This document shows, one piece after another, positions 1 through 10,633 of a stretch of 64,000 nt of DNA. Each line of letters opens with the position of its first letter. The first letter of the stretch is position 1. The DNA is from Liquidambar formosana. Lineage: Eukaryota > Streptophyta > Magnoliopsida > Saxifragales > Altingiaceae. The stretch lies in NCBI GenBank assembly GCA_039720395.1, contig CM077826.1:31678810-31742809 (forward strand), in the 5' to 3' direction. The position numbers and the translations under genes were made by a program. The notes beneath the pieces are model-generated. The model was not told the origin of the DNA. It ran no database searches and saw only the letters and a list, made by a program, of their open reading frames with translations.

Positions 1-1342
1 CCCATAAATCCACCTTATCTAAATGAACTATATGCACAATTTGCACACGTTTAGCTGTCATTCTTACATGCCTAAGTGGATAACAATTGAAATACGATTG
101 GTCTTCCTTGCCAACATTTCTTGGTGCACTTTTCCACAAAAGTGCAACCCCATAAAACCACTAGCAAACACTTGGCGAAACACCAATGGGCAAAGAAGAA
201 CAAGAAACAAAAGATAGTGGATACCAATCCCTGACACGTCAGTAGCACTTATCTCTCTCCAGCCTCCATTTCCTAATCTTACACTCACGTGTTCTGCACG
301 TGCAAATTAACAATTTATTTTGGGTAAAACAGGAAAATCACTTCTAATTTCATAAATTAAAGAGGCATAGGCAAACCTTACAATACGGGCGAAGAGATGA
401 GTCTCCTCTTAAATGTGAGCACATTTGCCCCACACTTGAACAATAAATGAAGCAAATGGTATAGGTTATTGTAATGAATTTTCTGACTTATGCTATTAGA
501 GAAAAAGGAAAAAAAAACATATTAATGAAACCTTAAAATGAAAGTCATACTTCATTAAAGTTCGTGATTCTAAAATTAATAAGAAAATCATTGTGATTTC
601 AGGATAAGGTTTAGGGTTTAATTATTCTCTAATAATAGTGGGGAAAAAACCATTAAGAGATGCTTAGGGTTATTCTAATAGGATAAATCATAAATAAAAT
701 AGAGACATGATATATGGTTTGTGTAAGCATTACTCTCGAAAGATAATTATTTTCATTCAAAAATAAATTTTATGTGAGAAAATATGTCTTACTCGTATAA
801 CGAGTAACAACAATTAATCTCAAATTTTTGTTTTTAAGAAATAAGAGACAAAAGAAAGCGAAACAATACCTATCCGTTCCTTTAAAAAGGATAAATACTT
901 ATTGATAAATGATACTAATATTAATATAGAGAGAAAAATAAAAAATAAAAAAAGAAAAATTAATTAAAATAAAAAAAAATAAAAAATTTGGTACTAACCA
1001 TTAACTACTAAGAAAATACAGAGTAATAAAAATGGATTGTACGTATAGCATTATTTCACAAGGTCCGCTTCACCGCATATATAAAAACACGTTTCTCATT
1101 TATGAACCATTCTTGTTTTCCAAACCATCGTCTACGTTTTCCTTCATACAAGAAGATCAATCTCTCTCTTTCTCTCTCTCTCTCTCTGTATCTCTGTAAG
1201 TTCCAAGAAAATCTCTTTTCTCTTGATTTTTACACCGCTTCTCTCTTTCTAAAAACTCGCAACCTTTGAAACAGATACATATGTGCATATACATATACAC
1301 ATATATTTACATATTTGAATCTGTATCTCTTGCAAATTTCAA
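1..1342 (+). promoter_or_regulatory. Upstream and 5' leader region of the invertase gene
   Basis: AT-rich non-coding DNA with no supported gene. A TATA-like box (tatataaa, 1078-1085) lies about 270 bases before the start codon and is followed by a CT-rich leader (1161-1188), a common layout in plant 5' UTRs. A G-box core, cacgtg, occurs at 286-291. The transcription start is inferred from TATA spacing only. Confidence 0.5.
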
Positions 1343-1351
1343 TTGTTTCCC

Positions 1352-4300
1352 ATGAAAACAATTGGTTTGATTACCAATTCCAGAATGAAGACCTCCTGTA
1401 GAATCCTAGTTTCCTGCCGGAACTCGGCGTTTTTCGGATTCCCACCCGGAAAATGCCACCGTATACCGACCAACAATTCATACCATGTTGGCTTCAATTT
1501 TGACCATAGCCGTGAATTTCACGCCTACCCTTTTCGTATCTTGGGGTTTCGGCGTGTTATTGATAAGACCCAGAAAGGGTTTCGAGGCGCTGAATCCAGT
1601 TGGGGACAATCTAGGGTTTCATCGAGTTCTGGCTTCAATTCCGATCATAACCGTGAATTTCACACCTACCCTCTTCGAGCCTCGGGGTTTCGACGCGTTT
1701 TCGATAAGACGCAGAAGGCGTTTTGTGGGCCTGAATCGAGTTTTGGACAATCTAGGGGTTTTTCTAGCTCTTGTGGGGGAAGTGTGAAAAGGGGTGTTTC
1801 TGTTGTTGGTAGAGGTTTTTCTGATGTTCGGAATTATTCAACATCAGTGGAGACCCGTGTTAATGAGAAGAACTTTGAGAGGATTTATGTTCAGGGTGGT
1901 ATGAATGTAAAGCCATTGGTGGTGGAAAGGATTGATAAAGATGAGAACGTAGCGATAGAGGAAGAGTATAGGGTAGAAGTTGATGATACGGCGGATTCAG
2001 AGAGTGTGAATGTGGATGTAGGTGAGGTTTTAAGTTCTACGAGGGAGGAGTCAGAGATTGAGAAGGAGGCATGGAAATTTTTGCAGCAAGCAGTTGTAAC
2101 GTATTGTGGAAGCCCGGTTGGAACCATGGCAGCGAATGACCCTGGTGACAAGCAGCCGCTCAATTATGATCAGGTCTTTATTCGTGATTTTGTACCTGCG
2201 GCGCTTGCTTTCTTGCTTCGTGGAGAAGGAGAGATTGTGAGGAACTTCCTCCTTCATACATTGCAGTTGCAGGTAATTCATTATACTCTTATCTTGTAGT
2301 GATATTTTATTTTATTTGTCTTCATTACTCATTTCCCTTTTTGGTCTCGAGTTTCCATTATAGGACACCTTTTTATTGTCTACAGCCTGCATATTCAAAG
2401 GAGCACTATAAAACCCCATAAAATGATAGTATTTGGTTTTCCATTGTTATACAATTTGAAGTGAGTTTATCTGTTTGTCTGTACTTTGTACATGAACGGC
2501 ATTTCTAACAACAACTTTGATGATGGGTGGATCAATTTCATACTCACTCTATGGAAGTTAGAAATGAGTAATTTCATTTTTCATGTGATTTTTAACTTCC
2601 AGATATGTGATTCTTAGGCATTCTCATACATTTAGATGCTTTGGAAATCTAAGTCGAATGGTTTCATTACTGTTTGGCTTCTAATGCATATAAGTGATAT
2701 TGAGGTATCCTCTTTTGCACTTGTTATTGAGAACATTTGTCTTACCAGACCTGGTTTTCATAGACCATTGAATTAAGGGGTTCTATCTTAATTTATTTGG
2801 GAAAAGGTTGGTCTAGTTGTCCATGGACATAGGTGGCAGACTGGCATTATGTGGAGTATGTGGAAAATATTTCCTCCCATTGTCCATAACCAAACCCCTC
2901 TTCATCACCAAAGAAAGTACCCTTTGTTTTTGTATTCTATGATAATGTGGTGATAGTCAATAGTCATAACTTTTAGTTTGGTTTTGGGGGTTGTGGTTAG
3001 TAACTGTTCCTTCATTAGTTTGCCACGATGTTGGAGGATATGTTTCTCCTTAATACTGTACTGTGAGTTGGATCTTATCTAAAATATGGACAGGGCTTTC
3101 TGTTCCTTTATTTTAGCAAATCAGTAGTATTTAGGGCAATGCTTGCAAAGTGTGGCCATTTATTAATGTTTTTAAATGCTTCCCATTTTTTTCCTTAGAG
3201 TTGGGAGAAAACAGTGGACTGCTACAGCCCAGGGCAGGGATTGATGCCAGCAAGTTTCAAAGTTAGAACTGTACCTCTTGATGACAACAAATCTGAAGAA
3301 GTTTTAGATCCAGATTTTGGTGAGTCAGCTATTGGTCGTGTTGCCCCTGTAGATTCTGGTGAGTATATTTTAACTTTATAGATTGTGCCAATGATTAAAT
3401 AGTAATTATTTTGAAGTGAGGATGTTGTGTGGTCTACTATGATAGCTGTATAGCTGTTTCCATTTTGTGACTTGCATGTTGTATGTCTATGGATACTTTA
3501 AATTTAGTTTGTTACCAGTCACAAGCATTGAATTTACGCTGAAATTTTGTATCTTGGGCTATTCAATAGGTTTGTGGTGGATCATCTTATTGAGGGCTTA
3601 TGGAAAGATCACTGGAGATTATGCATTGCAAGAAAGGGTGGATGTCCAGACAGGCATAAAACTGATATTAAACTTGTGCTTAACTGATGGGTTCGATATG
3701 TTTCCTTCTCTATTAGTCACTGATGGTTCCTGCATGATAGATCGACGCATGGGTATTCATGGTCACCCCCTTGAGATTCAAGTGAGTTGAAATTACGTAA
3801 TAGTACAACCTCGCTCTATATTTGTCTTTGTATGTATTGGCTTTTTTTTTTTTTTCTTGGATGGAATTTCACTGGCCTATTTTGTCTTATTTCCCTGCAT
3901 GCCAATGCCCTATAAAATAATGGGAGGAATCCTCCCGGAGGATAGTATGTTTGATTAACTGCTATAAAATTCTATAGATACCCACCTTATGGCAGAAGTG
4001 ATTAGCTTCTTTTGATTTCTTAACTTTACGGACTTGGACATTAGTGAAGTAAGCATTTGTTTCGCTTGTTTTGGAAAAAGTATGGGGTATGTTGTCTGTC
4101 ACTTTCAAATTTAGTGGCTGGTATCCTTATTTATGTCACCGAAAGCTGGAAGTGTTCCCTGCATCCTCTCAATAATATGGTGGAGAAGTTTGAGTCAAAT
4201 TCTTGAACTTTCTCAAGAGTTTCAGAAAACTTGGGTTTTTCTAGAGCTCTTTAGAGAACCAGTTTAGTGAATTTTCTTCCTCATTTTGAAAGATGATAAC

Positions 4301-5840
4301 CTGAAAACCGACGGAACTAGTATCTTTGAAAAGCTGAGGAAGGGAATTCTGCCCGAGCTCTTTGATCTGATACCACTTTTTTTTATTAATTTCTAAGTGG
4401 TCCCATATTTACCACTGTTGTTTGTGAGATGTGTATATATATATATATATATAAAATATTTTTTCAACTTTATTCATGTCACTATACGCGTGGATTATAT
4501 TATGCATGAGTATAGTAGTGGCTTATATCATTCACGGTGGGTTTGATTTCACAGGCCTTATTCTACTCAGCTTTAAGGTGCTCCCGTGAGATGCTCACAA
4601 TAAATGATGGATCCAAAAATTTGGTGAGGGCTATCAATAATAGGCTCAGTGCACTGTCATTCCACATTAGAGAATATTATTGGGTAGATATGAAAAAGAT
4701 AAATGAGATATACCGGTATAAGACAGAGGAATACTCTACGGAGGCCACCAACAAGTTCAATATCTATCCTGATCAAATTCCTGGTTGGCTAATGGATTGG
4801 ATTCCAGAGGAAGGCGGGTATCTGATTGGAAATCTACAGCCAGCTCACATGGATTTCAGGTTCTTCACCCTTGGAAATCTTTGGTCCATTATTTCTTCTT
4901 TGGGTACTCCAAAACAAAACGAGGCTATTTTGAATTTGTTTGAAGCCAAATGGGACGACATTATGGGGCATATGCCACTTAAGATATGTTACCCTGCTTT
5001 GGAGAACGAGGAATGGCGTATAATCACCGGCTCTGACCCAAAGAATACGTGAGTTTCCTGTACAATCTCTCTCTCTCTCTCTCTCTCCACATTTGCATTT
5101 TTAGAGTTTATAGCTTTAGCTATTTGTGTGTTAGTTCAGTGAGGATTCTCCATCAATCCTGAAATTTTTCTTTGATTCTTGCAGCCCTTGGTCATATCAT
5201 AACGGAGGATCTTGGCCAACACTTCTATGGCAGGTGAGCTTGGATCTGATTTTAGTGGAAATGTTTTTAGGAATGCTCAACCAATGTGGATCCCTATCAA
5301 ATTAGCTGTCAATGTGCATGTCTGAGACCATTATTTGTTTCCATCAGTGGGGTTTACAATTATGGAATCAATAGTTGTCACAGCCAACCCCCTCCCTCCT
5401 CTTCCCTTTCGCCCCCTAAGGGCATTGGCGGGTTTGCCTGGCCCTGAGTCATTTATTATAACTGTCCCTTTTAAAACATCTGTACTTATTTATTTATTAT
5501 AATTATGTTTCAGTTCACGTTGGCATGCATTAAGATGGGGAGATCAGATCTAGCTGGAAAGGCGGTTGCTTTGGCCGAGAAGAGGCTTTCCGTAGACCGT
5601 TGGCCTGAATACTATGACACCCGGAATGGGAAGTTTATTGGAAAGCAATCCCGACTTTATCAGACTTGGACAGTTGCTGGGTTCCTGACATCTAAAATGC
5701 TCTTGGAGAATCCAGAGATGGCATCTTTGTTGTTCCTGGACGAGGATTATGAGCTTCTTGAGATCTGTGTTTGTGCTCTTAGCAAAACTGGCCGCAAAAG
5801 ATGCTCTCGTGGTGCCGCCAGGTCTCAGATTCTTGTGTAA
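1352..5840 (+). CDS. Alkaline/neutral invertase (GH100), organelle-targeted, six exons
   Basis: Hydrolyses sucrose to glucose and fructose at neutral pH. Exons read as 1352-2272, 3199-3358, 3570-3781, 4555-5048, 5185-5233 and 5514-5840. All junctions are GT-AG, and the spliced frame is open for about 720 codons to TAA. The first ATG is at 1352. The N-terminal ~200 residues are basic and Ser/Arg/Phe-rich, like a mitochondrial or plastid transit region. The GH100 domain follows: [12 protein letters not shown] near the end of exon 1, [15 protein letters not shown] at the end of exon 3 (probably holding the catalytic acid), [20 protein letters not shown] in exon 4, [12 protein letters not shown] in exon 5, and [16 protein letters not shown] in exon 6. 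Length and exon layout fit the mitochondrial INVA-like subgroup; the subgroup and compartment are inferred. The N-terminal region holds a 47-codon direct duplication. No lesions seen. Confidence 0.93.
1490..1771 (+). repeat. In-frame 141-bp tandem duplication in the invertase transit region
   Basis: Two head-to-tail copies, 1490-1630 and 1631-1771, each of 47 codons. Shared residues include REFHxYP, GFRRV, DKTQK and the closing GQSR followed by serines. The copies differ at many sites, so this is not an assembly artefact of identical reads. Confidence 0.85.
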
Positions 5841-6519
5841 TGAGAATCCATTCCTTCGAAGGCCGAAACTCATTTCAACTGTACAGCCGCCAAGATTAGG
5901 ATAGATTAATAAAGAGTTTGAATAGGAGAAATTTTCAACCTCAAAACGTAACATAAAAGGTTTTGTTCACTTCTACACGATACTGTATTATAATTATTGA
6001 TTTGTCATCCGATTAATTAAACAAGTTGATCGGGATAAGAAATTCTAATAACTGGTCTGGGTGGAGCCTTAAAACTAGTTTATGGCTTCGCCCTGGTCGT
6101 CTGTATGTATATTATTTAACATTTATTACAGGTTACATTTATTTTCACATTTTAAGGCAGTTTTGTAAAATATTGGTGCTGCGGTTTTTGGATTTACTTC
6201 TATTTTTTCCGCTTCCGTGAACAGGTTGATGGGAATTGTTGTGCGTGTTCTACACTTATTTTAGCTCTATTTTCCATCTTTTTGGCTAAAATGGATTCAA
6301 GCCTATGTTGTGGTGTACTAGTGTTTTATCATCTATTCCTATACTTGGGTTTCAGATAATGACCATTTTTATGTATTATTTCTCACTTTATAGGATTGCT
6401 TTTTTTGAGGATCACAACACAAGGGATCAGAAAGTGTTTGAAAACGAAATATAAGAGTGGAAAGTGTTTTTGAGTGAAAATTGAGGAGGTGAAATTGTAA
6501 TTTCTCATGTGTATATATA
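5841..6519 (+). other. Invertase 3' UTR and downstream spacer
   Basis: An aataaa signal at 5908-5913, 68 bases after the stop codon, is a likely near-upstream polyadenylation element. The rest is AT-rich spacer without a supported gene. Confidence 0.5.
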
Positions 6520-6895
6520 TACACACGGTTATATTCCCATCAGCATGTGTTTATATAAATTATATCAGTATCATGCATTGGGGTTTGTACCCTTTGCATT
6601 AGTCCAATGTATCTCATATCCTATTAATGCACAAAGTACAACTCCTAATGCGGGTGCTGATATAAGTTATATCAGTATATGCTTACCTGATCATCATCTT
6701 ATATATATATATATATATATATATAGGATGATGATCAGGTAAGCACGTGCTGATATAACTTCTATCAAAACCTGCATTGAGAGTTGTACCTTATGCATTA
6801 GTGGGATGTGAGGTTTATTGAATCAATGCAAGGGGTACAACCTCCAATGCATAGTGCTAATGTAACTTATATCAGCATGTGCTAATGGGATCACC

Positions 6896-6896
<1 letters not shown>
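6520..6896. mobile_element. Foldback (MITE-like) element with ~180-bp arms
   Basis: The left arm (about 6520-6711) and right arm (about 6721-6896) are reverse complements over most of their length, joined by an (AT)n loop. The inner stem is near perfect: gcttacctgatcatcatc (6680-6697) against gatgatgatcaggtaagc. Each arm also contains shorter internal inverted copies of ttatatcag and tgcatt motifs. No coding capacity. A second (AT)n run follows at 6899-6930. Superfamily not determined. Confidence 0.65.
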
Positions 6897-6930
<34 letters not shown>

Positions 6931-6933
<3 letters not shown>

Positions 6934-7393
6934 TTATTATTATTATTTTTTTTTTGCGGTTCAGGAGGGGGAGATTTTTGTTTCCTTTTCTTTTAGAATG
7001 TGACAAAAGAGCTTTTTTGGAAACGTATATAAGAAATCCATTATTTATGCGAAGACTCAAATCCAAGCATTTTTTTCGCATAGGAAGAAAAAGTGCTACT
7101 AGGTCACATGGGCATTGACATGACAAAAGTGCTATTGGGTTGAAACCATCTCTTGAATGAAGTGGAAGACTTAAAACTCCCATTGATCACTAAAACGGAA
7201 CCCACCCAAAAGACCGCAGCACATTTGTAAGGTCCATCTTGCCCTAGGGATCATATCTCATCATGATCATAATGTGGAATGTGTGTGCATATCCTGTACT
7301 CTGCCACAACTTATAAAACCTCTTCTCCCATTTCTCGTGTGAAATTTGTTCAGACCAACAAATAAACCTAAACAAAGGTTTGGAGTACTCAAG
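6931..7393. other. Spacer between the foldback element and the PPR pseudogene
   Basis: No supported gene. The region may hold the old promoter or leader of the PPR gene that begins at 7394, but I see no clear TATA box at a fitting distance. Confidence 0.3.
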
Positions 7394-7501
7394 ATGAGTA
7401 CAAAAAAACTATCAACCTCTAACTTCCATTCGATCCCACCAATCGTCCGAAACTCTGTCCAGTGGGTCCAAAACTGCAATACCCAATTGGACCTACCATT
7501 T

Positions 7502-7963
7502 TGACGTAGCGGAAGCTTATGAAGAAGTAGGACACCGCCTGCTTCTTGGAAAATCGTTCGAATCCACGAACAAAAGAGTAACATACTCGAATCCACGAGC
7601 AAAGAGAGTAAAATCTCAGAAATAAATTCTTATTAATCAAAACATTACCTTACAATGAAAGAAGGTAGCCTTTATATAGGCTGCAAAATCTAATTTGACT
7701 AGAACTATAACTCAAAAGTCCTAAACTTAATAAATAACCTAATTCAACTAGAACTATAAATCAAAAGTCCTAAACTTAATAAATAACCTAATTCAACTAG
7801 AACTATAAATTTAAGAAAGAAATAACTAAAATAAGGAAAAATATTAAATATTCCAAAAATAAAACTGCTCCCAACCATAGGTACGGTTTGCTTGACCGTT
7901 GGTACGGTTATACGCAGAAAGCCATTTTGGCTTCTGATTGGTCTTAAATTCTGTCCTACATCA
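7502..7963 (-). repeat. 3' LTR of the gag-only element
   Basis: 462 bp, starting tgacgtagcgg and ending ctacatca on the plus strand. It contains two full and one partial 49-bp tandem units around 7697-7810, and the motif tacggtttgcttgaccgt near 7885. Confidence 0.9.
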
Positions 7964-9276
7964 GTCTCTCCTGCTTGAAAATAACTCGCCCGCGAGTTCG
8001 TTGTATGAACTTGAAGTCTTCCTTCCCAAACAAAAAGATACTTCAAGTACTTCAATTTCGTCAAGCTCTTCCTAAAATTATTCTTCATGAATGTTCCCAC
8101 TCGAAGACTCTTTTCTGCATACTTCAATTTATTAACAAGGTCAACCAAATTATGATTAAGAACAAAATTAAACTCTTCGCTCCCAATAAAATCAATGTGT
8201 TGTACCCTGTTGCTTAATGAAAAATCAGTATCTGCATTCGAAAATTTAATAAGCTCATTAAATTTATCCAATGGCGGTTGTATAGGAATAACAACTTCTT
8301 GTAGCCCTGACTCTTCCACCACAATATTCTCAATCTCTTTGACATCCGTCACGATCTCAACCTCGGACTTACTCACGGGTAGTAAAGATTCCCCTTCCAC
8401 TTCATGAACTTCTGGAAAAACCTTTTCTTCAATAACCAAATCAACTTTTGAATTTGGGTCTTCAAAATTTGCATGAACCTCTTGTGAAAAATTATTTTCA
8501 ATATTTAGATCACAAGCTCTCGGTGTATCAATGCATTCTTCAAGTTCACAATTAGATTTCTCATGGTGATTATCAAGATTCAAAATGTCTTTTTCTTGCA
8601 TTTTAATTTCTTCATGAGCTATATGTTGCACCTCTTCTTTAACTTCAAAAGCATTAACTTTCTCGTCAAACTTTAATTGCACATCTTCTTTTGATGGTTG
8701 ATTGTAGACACTCTCGGTATAATCTCGCAAATAATTAGTATGCCTATATTCTTGATCCATATCAAATTCTTTATAATCATAAAGAGAAAATTTAGATATT
8801 ATCATTCTTCTCATTCTAGGCCATGAGCGAATAGGAGATTTACCTTGTAGAGTTCTTGAAAGTTGCAATTGATCCCACCACTTTGCAGCACAAAATCTAA
8901 GCTTGAACGTTGTAGCTTTCACCTTTTCCTCATCCGAAATCCCCACAAAGTCGAAAAATATCTCTAAATCAAATAACCAATAATAGTTTTCGTTCAGAAA
9001 TCCATTGAAATTAGGAATATCTCTAAATTCCATAAATTTCTGACGATTAGGAACGTGTCTACCAATAAGACGGCCGCGAGCCCCATCGTCAGCGCAAACC
9101 CTATAGTCTTCACGTAACCTATTAGTCTTCATCGGCAATCTAGCTAGTCCCGCGTGTACATTATGCAGCGCTCGCTGGGTGTCGCGTTGAATCCTTGAAA
9201 TTTTGGCTCTGGTAAGAGCTTCTTCTCCACGTTCGTCGCCGTAGAAGAAGTTGCCACCGTAATGTGCATTCGCCAT
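7744..9276 (-). CDS. Ty3/gypsy-type Gag protein, intact
   Basis: 510 codons from ATG at 9276, reading into the 3' LTR. The retrotransposon Gag domain occupies about residues 80-190: FRDIPNFNGFLNENYYWLFD, then the EEKVKATTFKLRFCAAKWWD segment, then SWPRMRRMIISKF. The following ~200 residues are acidic and probably disordered. There is no zinc knuckle and no Pol. The C-terminal ~70 residues come from LTR sequence and may not be conserved in the family. The protein would build the virus-like particle that packages element RNA, presumably together with Pol from a related autonomous element. The frame is undamaged, in keeping with the near-identical LTRs. Confidence 0.85.
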   Translation of the reverse strand: MANAHYGGNFFYGDERGEEALTRAKISRIQRDTQRALHNVHAGLARLPMKTNRLREDYRVCADDGARGRLIGRHVPNRQKFMEFRDIPNFNGFLNENYYWLFDLEIFFDFVGISDEEKVKATTFKLRFCAAKWWDQLQLSRTLQGKSPIRSWPRMRRMIISKFSLYDYKEFDMDQEYRHTNYLRDYTESVYNQPSKEDVQLKFDEKVNAFEVKEEVQHIAHEEIKMQEKDILNLDNHHEKSNCELEECIDTPRACDLNIENNFSQEVHANFEDPNSKVDLVIEEKVFPEVHEVEGESLLPVSKSEVEIVTDVKEIENIVVEESGLQEVVIPIQPPLDKFNELIKFSNADTDFSLSNRVQHIDFIGSEEFNFVLNHNLVDLVNKLKYAEKSLRVGTFMKNNFRKSLTKLKYLKYLFVWEGRLQVHTTNSRASYFQAGETDVGQNLRPIRSQNGFLRITVPTVKQTVPMVGSSFIFGIFNIFPYFSYFFLKFIVLVELGYLLSLGLLIYSSS

Positions 9277-9308
9277 CTGACCAGGATGAAGCCTGCTCTA
9301 ATACCAAC

Positions 9309-9771
9309 TGACGTAGCGGAAGCTTATGAAGAAGTAGGACACCGCCTGCTTCTTGGAAAATCGTTCGAATCCACGAACAAAAGAGTAACACACTCGAATC
9401 CACGAGCAAAGAGAGTAAAATCTCAGAAAGAAATTCTTATTAAATCAAAACATTACCTTACAATGAAAGAAGGTAGCCTTTATATAGGCTGCAAAATCTA
9501 ATTTGACTAGAACTATAACTCAAAAGTCCTAAACTTAATAAATAACCTAATTCAACTAGAACTATAAATCAAAAGTCCTAAACTTAATAAATAACCTAAT
9601 TCAACTAGAACTATAAATTTAAGAAAGAAATAACTAAAATAAGGAAAAATACTAAATATTCCAAAAATAAAACTGCTCCCAACCATAGGTACGGTTTGCT
9701 TGACCGTTGGTACGGTTATACGCAGAAAGCCATTTTGGCTTCTGATTGGTCTTAAATTCTGTCCTACATCA
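9309..9771 (-). repeat. 5' LTR of the gag-only element
   Basis: 463 bp, nearly identical to the partner at 7502-7963. It is followed on the minus strand by the primer-binding site, so this is the promoter-bearing copy. Confidence 0.9.
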
Positions 9772-10055
9772 CATTTTTACCAAAGGGACCCTCCATTTTA
9801 GCCACTAATCTCATACAATCGTACTTTAAAAAAGGTTTGATCAAAGAAGCACGTACAATGTTTGATGAAATGCCTGATAGAGACGCTGTTGCATGGACAA
9901 CTATAATTTCTGGCTACACATCTTGCAACCATTACAACCATGCATGGATGGTGTTCTATGAGATGATGTGGGAAGGGATTGACCCTAATGCAACTATACC
10001 ATTGCTCCGTTCCACCAAGATTGGGGTGAGACACATTCAATCGGGAGTCCGTTAA

Positions 10056-10633
10056 AAAAAAAAAACAAAAAAGCGGCTCCCATGGTCTCCGCTCCAACAG
10101 TTTCAAAGCAATCAGTGGATTCTGGAAGTCACAATGATTCCTATAAAGGGGTGACATCCAAGTTCCCTTCTTCACAAAGACTGAGTACTAGAAGAAAAGT
10201 TGCTCAAAGGAAAGCGCTTGGCGTCCATCATCACTCAGAACTCCTTTCCGATCACAGAACCGAGGATAATTGAAGACCGTGACTACTTATTCATGGTTTG
10301 CTACTCACCAAGGCTCTAATAGCTGAAATTCCCTCAAAACAGGACAGCGGCAGGATGTCCACAGCACTGTTAGTCTGTCTAATGAGTTCAAATTTTCAAA
10401 ACTAATCTGTGTGAAAGTGCCTAGTGGATTCAAATGAAGCCATTGCAATTGAAAGGTAGAAATTTACACATTTATTGCTTGCAAAGTTTTCTTTTCAAAA
10501 TAAAACAAAACGCACACAGCACACCCTAAAGCACACGCACACAAAGATACAAATGCTAGTTTTGCAACAGAAAGCTACTCAAAAGAAAGCCTGGCAACTA
10601 CAAGGGAGAACGCGTCAGGAAACAGTCCCTGGA
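10056..10633. other. Junction region between PPR fragment and Tat-like element
   Basis: A poly-A-rich stretch at 10055-10075 follows the end of PPR similarity. No gene is supported to 10633. The left limit of the large retroelement remnant must lie here, but I see no LTR terminus or TSD, so it is probably a truncation point. Confidence 0.35.

Larger units (their letters stand above)
7502..9771 (-). mobile_element. Nonautonomous gag-only LTR retrotransposon (TR-GAG type)
   Basis: Two direct LTRs, 7502-7963 and 9309-9771, begin TG and end CA. They differ at only about four positions by eye, which indicates a recent insertion. The TSD is cattt (7497-7501 and 9772-9776). On the minus strand the primer-binding site just inside the 5' LTR reads tggtattagagcagg (9292-9306), the usual complement of initiator-Met tRNA. 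The polypurine tract caagcaggagagac lies at 7964-7977. The only gene is gag; protease, reverse transcriptase and integrase are absent, so mobilisation must have come from another element. The LTRs carry an internal 49-bp direct repeat. Confidence 0.92.
7394..10055 (+). pseudogene. PGN-like pentatricopeptide-repeat gene, 5' fragment split by an LTR element
   Basis: An ATG at 7394 opens 36 codons up to 7501, where a gag-only retrotransposon is inserted. Ignoring the element and one copy of its 5-bp TSD, the same frame resumes at 9777 and stays open to 10055, about 128 codons in all. The downstream part reads PKGPSILATNLIQSYF, then a PPR motif with ARTMFDEMPDRD and AWTTIISGYTS, matching the N-terminal region of PGN-type proteins (plant PLS-class PPR proteins, which bind organelle RNA). 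A normal gene has several hundred codons; similarity ends near 10000, at EGIDPNA. No stop codon or frameshift lies in the surviving part. The position directly after the invertase gene fits the Arabidopsis gene order as I remember it. Non-functional as it stands. Confidence 0.75.

Noticed and set aside
9292..9306. tRNA-like segment tggtattagagc (also at 40336 and 50527)
   Set aside because: These are retroelement primer-binding sites next to LTRs; no cloverleaf surrounds them.
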